From positions 1 to 8,390 of the forward strand of contig JAFLJU010000695.1 of assembly GCA_022712835.1 (NCBI GenBank): DNA of 8,390 bases, in the 5' to 3' direction. This DNA is from Desulfobacteraceae bacterium (GTDB taxonomy: Bacteria > Desulfobacterota > Desulfobacteria > Desulfobacterales > Desulfobacteraceae). Of this stretch, positions 6,294-8,390 are shown piece after piece (within the stretch, counting starts at the first letter, position 1; the number at the start of each line of letters is the position of its first letter). A program made the position numbers and the translations under genes. Below the pieces are notes generated by a model that ran no database searches, was not told the DNA's origin, and worked only from the letters and a program-made list of their open reading frames with translations.

Positions 6294-6300
6294 CTCCTTT
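6294..6300 (-). promoter_or_regulatory. Ribosome binding site of the solute-binding protein gene
   Basis: AAAGGAG lies 7 nt before ATG 6286. It shows that the true start is upstream of the open frame that begins at 6201, and so supports the frameshift reading. Confidence 0.75.
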
Positions 6301-6364
6301 TTAAAAAATATGCCGCTCAGAATGAATCCCTTTATTTTTTTGTTTTTATCCATTTCTGAATTCA

Positions 6365-6370
6365 ATTATA
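6365..6370 (-). promoter_or_regulatory. Possible -10 box of the solute-binding protein gene
   Basis: A perfect TATAAT on the minus strand would start transcription about 70 nt before ATG 6286. The -35 region at 16-17 bp spacing is weak (TTCTTA or TTTCTT), and the area is AT-rich, so chance is not excluded. Confidence 0.35.
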
Positions 6371-6449
6371 CTGAAATAACCATATTTAAGAAAGGCTCTT
6401 TTCCATTTCAACATATTGGAGACTTGACGCAACACAGATCGAAATTATA

Positions 6450-6508
6450 CCTGATGTGACTTATGGGTCCGAATTTTCCGGGTCTCGATTTTTCTGGTTC
6501 CTGTTATT
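6450..6508. repeat. Direct repeat copy B (right flank of the binding-protein island)
   Basis: This 59-bp partner of 5370-5443 lacks one 15-bp unit. It is followed without a break by two more degenerate units (CTGGCCTCTATTTTTT and CTGGTCTCTGGTTTTT) that run into the 3' end of the GntR gene. The region 6287-6515 holds no gene. Confidence 0.68.
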
Positions 6509-6540
6509 CTGGCCTCTATTTTTTCTGGTCTCTGGTTTTT
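6479..6540. repeat. Degenerate tandem 15-16-bp units overlapping the GntR 3' end
   Basis: Four successive units of about 15-16 bp share a C-TGG-TC-T-TTTT pattern (starts near 6479, 6494, 6509 and 6525). The last two fall in and around the final codons of the GntR gene, so its C-terminal TRDQKK and stop are encoded by repeat sequence. Two to three similar units occur in copy A near 5399-5443. Confidence 0.5.
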
Positions 6541-7253
6541 AAAAACTGCTCTCTGTCCTTAAAAAAAATCAGCACAAAATTGATGTGTTCGTTCATCACC
6601 GTATAGGCCTTATAAGGGTCACGGGCTTTGATGGCAGCCAGAATGGCATGATGCTGTCGAAGGATTTCCTGGATGTTTTTGGGGTCCTCATAGAGGCAGG
6701 CCAGGTTTTCCCCGATGCCTAGGAAAAGATAATCATAAAAATTGCGCATGATCAGGATGTGCAGGGGATTTTTTGCGGCATAGGCAACGGCCATGTGAAA
6801 GGCGGTATCTGCCTCGGTGCCTAGTCGACCAGACTCGATTTCCGTCTGCATCTCGTCAATACTCTGACTCATGGCCATGATATCGGTCTCGTCTGCCCGT
6901 TTGGCCGCAAGCGCTGCAGCATTACACTCCAGACCCATGCGGACTTCCAGCAGGTCTTCCAGGGAAGCATTCTGGGCTTCCATGGCCTTGGCCAAAGGAT
7001 TGTCCAGGGAGGCATCAATGAGTTTGACAAAGGTCCCCTGGCCCTGTTTCTGAACAATAATTCCCATGGTCACCAGCCGCTGGATGGCATCCCGGATAGT
7101 GGTTCGGCTGACATTCATTGCCAGGGCCAACTCCCGCTCGGTCATCAGTTTATCACCGGGCTTCAGGGTTCCCCTGAAAATAAGCTCCCGGATCTGATCA
7201 AAGACCTGGTCTGAAATACGTTTGGGCTTTATGGGTTTTATGGGTATGGTCAT
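6516..7253 (-). CDS. GntR-family regulator, FadR subfamily (FCD domain)
   Basis: This is a 245-residue regulator. Residues about 11-78 are the GntR winged helix (ISDQVFDQIRELIFRGTLKP, TERELALAMNVSRTTIRDAI, then the wing QKQGQGTFV). Residues about 95-230 are the all-helical FCD domain: EVRMGLE (103-109), D149 and H153 (DTAFH), H201/H202 (RQHHAIL) and H223 (NEHINF), fitting the D-H-H-H metal site that binds carboxylate ligands in this family. LldR-, GlcC- and PdhR-like members sense lactate, glycolate or pyruvate. Next to an SDR and a GlcF-like Fe-S protein, a hydroxy-acid ligand is likely but inferred. The gene has its own promoter and an operator-like palindrome, suggesting autorepression. 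Its ribosome site (AAGAAG) is weak. The last residues TRDQKK lie in a repeat, so the end may have been replaced or extended. Confidence 0.92.
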   Translation of the reverse strand: MTIPIKPIKPKRISDQVFDQIRELIFRGTLKPGDKLMTERELALAMNVSRTTIRDAIQRLVTMGIIVQKQGQGTFVKLIDASLDNPLAKAMEAQNASLEDLLEVRMGLECNAAALAAKRADETDIMAMSQSIDEMQTEIESGRLGTEADTAFHMAVAYAAKNPLHILIMRNFYDYLFLGIGENLACLYEDPKNIQEILRQHHAILAAIKARDPYKAYTVMNEHINFVLIFFKDREQFLKTRDQKK

Positions 7254-7270
7254 AAGCTTCTTGTCTATCC

Positions 7271-7286
7271 AAAGGTGTACAACTTT
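7271..7286. promoter_or_regulatory. Candidate operator of the GntR regulator
   Basis: AAAGGTGTACAACTTT is a 16-bp palindrome broken by one mismatched pair, centred on GTAC. It overlaps the predicted start of GntR transcription (about 7284), an ideal place for autorepression. FadR-type operators often contain GT and AC half-sites; the even spacing here is less usual for the group. Confidence 0.45.
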
Positions 7287-7290
7287 TTTT

Positions 7291-7319
7291 ATTATAACAT
7301 TAAAACCATAGAGTATGAA
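7291..7319 (-). promoter_or_regulatory. Sigma-70-like promoter of the GntR gene
   Basis: On the minus strand, TTCATA (7319-7314, four of six bases of the -35 consensus) is followed after 17 bp by a perfect TATAAT (7296-7291). The predicted start near 7284 gives a leader of about 30 nt. The promoter lies in the 94-bp gap after the SDR gene. Confidence 0.6.
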
Positions 7320-7347
7320 CCATTCAGGGGGTTATATCAAGTTTTTT

Positions 7348-8187
7348 TTAATAGGTCAGGACCATGCCTCCATCAAAAAGAAGATCCCCACCCACCAGGT
7401 ATTTTGAAAACCTGGAAAAACCGAAGAGAAACAAATTGCCTACTTCAACGGGGGTCATCATCTCCTTAACTCTGGAATGTCCCATCATGACATCGGTCAT
7501 CACCTGCTCTTGTGTGATGCCCCGCTGTTCTGCCTGGGAAGGCACCTGTTTCAAGGCCAGGGGGGTCTTTACAAATCCGCAGCTGACGGTAAACGACCGG
7601 ATTTTGCCTTCCCCCTCGGCGGATATGGACTGGCTCAAACCCCTTAGACCAAACTTGGTAATATTGTAAACCGGTTTGTTTTTCGTACTGATGTGGGCAT
7701 GGACCGAGGCCATGTTACCAATGGCCCCTGCGCCATTATCACTTTTTTTCATGTGGGGAATCACCAACTGGGACAGGTAGAAGGGCGCCCGGAGCATTAG
7801 GCGCTGCATGAGATCATAGGTTTCCATGGGAAACTTTTCAACAGAGTCAATGTGCTGGATCCCGGCGATATTGACCAAATATTTGATCTGCCCCAGACAG
7901 GCGGCCCGTTCAACCGCAATTTCAATTTGCTTGTCCTGGGTAAGATCTGTCTTTAAAAAGATCATGGACCCCCCAAGCGCCTTGACCATTTCGCAGGTTT
8001 TCTCCCCTTCTGTTGGGTTAACATCAAGACCGAGTACGGTCAGGTTGTTGGCAGCTCCACAAATAGCGGTTGCCCGTCCGATACCGGTACCGCACCCAGT
8101 AACGATGCAGATGTTTTCCCGGCAAAAACCGGGGTCATTCAGAATAAGAATCTCATCCTTCTTTATTTCAGGTTCCCTGATATCCAT
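7348..8187 (-). CDS. SDR oxidoreductase, 3-hydroxybutyrate dehydrogenase type
   Basis: This is a 279-residue protein from ATG 8187. AAGGAG (8200-8195) is 7 nt from this ATG but only 1 nt from the in-frame GTG 8193, which decides the start. The Rossmann fold has TGCGTGIG (30-37); D55 at the end of the second strand favours NAD over NADP; D81 precedes the next strand turn; NIAG (106-109) stands for NNAG. The catalytic residues are S161 (in NMASVHAH), Y174 and K178 (YNITK). The SVHxH and YxxxK layout and the C-terminal GGDLLFDGG resemble 3-hydroxybutyrate dehydrogenases, which oxidise 3-hydroxybutyrate to acetoacetate. Where many SDRs have the fourth catalytic residue Asn, I see Met131. An extra N-terminal stretch of about 20 residues precedes the fold. 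It lies 40 bp after a GlcF-like Fe-S gene, probably in one transcript. The exact substrate is uncertain. Confidence 0.9.
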   Translation of the reverse strand: MDIREPEIKKDEILILNDPGFCRENICIVTGCGTGIGRATAICGAANNLTVLGLDVNPTEGEKTCEMVKALGGSMIFLKTDLTQDKQIEIAVERAACLGQIKYLVNIAGIQHIDSVEKFPMETYDLMQRLMLRAPFYLSQLVIPHMKKSDNGAGAIGNMASVHAHISTKNKPVYNITKFGLRGLSQSISAEGEGKIRSFTVSCGFVKTPLALKQVPSQAEQRGITQEQVMTDVMMGHSRVKEMMTPVEVGNLFLFGFSRFSKYLVGGDLLFDGGMVLTY

Positions 8188-8194
8188 CCACACG

Positions 8195-8200
8195 CTCCTT
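8195..8200 (-). promoter_or_regulatory. Ribosome binding site deciding the SDR start
   Basis: AAGGAG on the minus strand has ideal 7-nt spacing to ATG 8187 and impossible 1-nt spacing to GTG 8193. Confidence 0.8.
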
Positions 8201-8227
8201 TTCCTTCAAGGCAATTAAAAATTATGG

Positions 8228-8390
8228 TTACTTAAGGTTTCCCTCCAGAAACTGCGCATACAATTCCATGGGGTGACACACCTTTATATTTTGATTCTGT
8301 TTGGCCAGCATGTCGGATATCTGCATCATACAAGCCGGACACCCGGTTGATACGGTGGTACATCCCGTGTCTGCTATGCTTTTTTGTTTC
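8228..8390 (-). CDS. CCG-domain Fe-S oxidoreductase subunit (GlcF/LutA/GlpC type), C-terminal end
   Basis: The frame is open from the right edge of the window (first full codon at 8389) to TAA at 8230-8228, giving 53 C-terminal residues. They contain TGCPACMMQISDMLA and then KVCHPMELYAQFLEG. This is the end of the second CCG (cysteine-rich) domain of the GlpC/GlcF/LutA/HdrB group, where the CPxC pair helps bind a cofactor cluster and Hp-el closes the domain. Such subunits pass electrons from FAD-linked D-lactate, glycolate or glycerol-3-phosphate dehydrogenases towards the membrane pool. The rest lies outside the window, so the exact partner is unknown. It is upstream of and collinear with the SDR gene. 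Confidence 0.85.
   Translation of the reverse strand, partial: KQKSIADTGCTTVSTGCPACMMQISDMLAKQNQNIKVCHPMELYAQFLEGNLK

Noticed and set aside
6444..6449. Second TATAAT on the minus strand as a promoter for the binding-protein gene
   Set aside because: The -35 region at 17 bp (TCGGAC) is poor and lies in the repeat; the copy at 6365-6370 is closer to the gene.
6479..6540. CRISPR-like array
   Set aside because: The units are short, degenerate and adjoining, with no spacers and no cas genes.
8188..8193. GTG start for the SDR gene
   Set aside because: It is 1 nt from the AAGGAG site; ATG 8187 has 7-nt spacing.

Overview
The window looks like a chromosomal stretch from a Gram-negative bacterium, most plausibly a sulfate-reducing Desulfobacterota (Desulfobacter/Desulfobacula-like). 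This rests on the gene mix: an NtrC-type two-component pair, exported Cys-rich metal-type proteins, and a CCG-type Fe-S oxidoreductase with an SDR and a FadR-type regulator. The taxonomy is inference; no rRNA or tRNA is present.

Left part (1-1750, + strand): the C-terminal ATPase end of a sensor histidine kinase, then 12 bp later a complete sigma-54-dependent response regulator. Right after it lie two 16-bp dyads (TGTAGA-N4-TCTACA type) whose centres are 22 bp apart, and about 120-140 bp further on a good sigma-54 -24/-12 promoter (1892-1907). This reads as a local circuit: kinase -> activator -> tandem enhancer -> sigma-54 promoter.

Middle part (1956-5374, + strand): a tight five-gene operon behind that promoter. 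It encodes an exported HMA-type CxxC protein with a Gly/Cys-rich tail, an exported six-cysteine DUF2318 protein, a small one-TM protein with a cysteine-free ferredoxin-like outer domain, an FtsX/MacB-type ABC permease with a CxxC pair in its outer domain, and its ATPase. DUF2318, FtsX permease and ATPase also occur together in the P19/FTR1 iron-uptake loci of Campylobacter-like bacteria. Here P19 and FTR1 are absent from the window and an HMA protein leads the operon. My reading is an envelope metal (copper or iron) or thiol-handling system under its own two-component control. This is the best candidate for an undescribed system in the window.

Island (about 5370-6508): two diverged direct repeats bracket a visibly AT-rich, minus-strand gene for a solitary family-3 solute-binding protein. 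Its reading frame is broken by one extra base in an 8-G tract (6184-6191), so it is a fresh pseudogene, a slippage-controlled gene or a sequencing error.

Right part (6516-8390, - strand): the end of a CCG-domain Fe-S oxidoreductase (GlcF/LutA/GlpC type), an SDR of the 3-hydroxybutyrate dehydrogenase type, and a FadR-type GntR regulator. The GntR gene has its own sigma-70-like promoter overlapped by a 16-bp near-palindrome. This looks like the end of a 2-hydroxy-acid or hydroxybutyrate oxidation cluster with its regulator. No gene-free stretch exceeds 300 bp.
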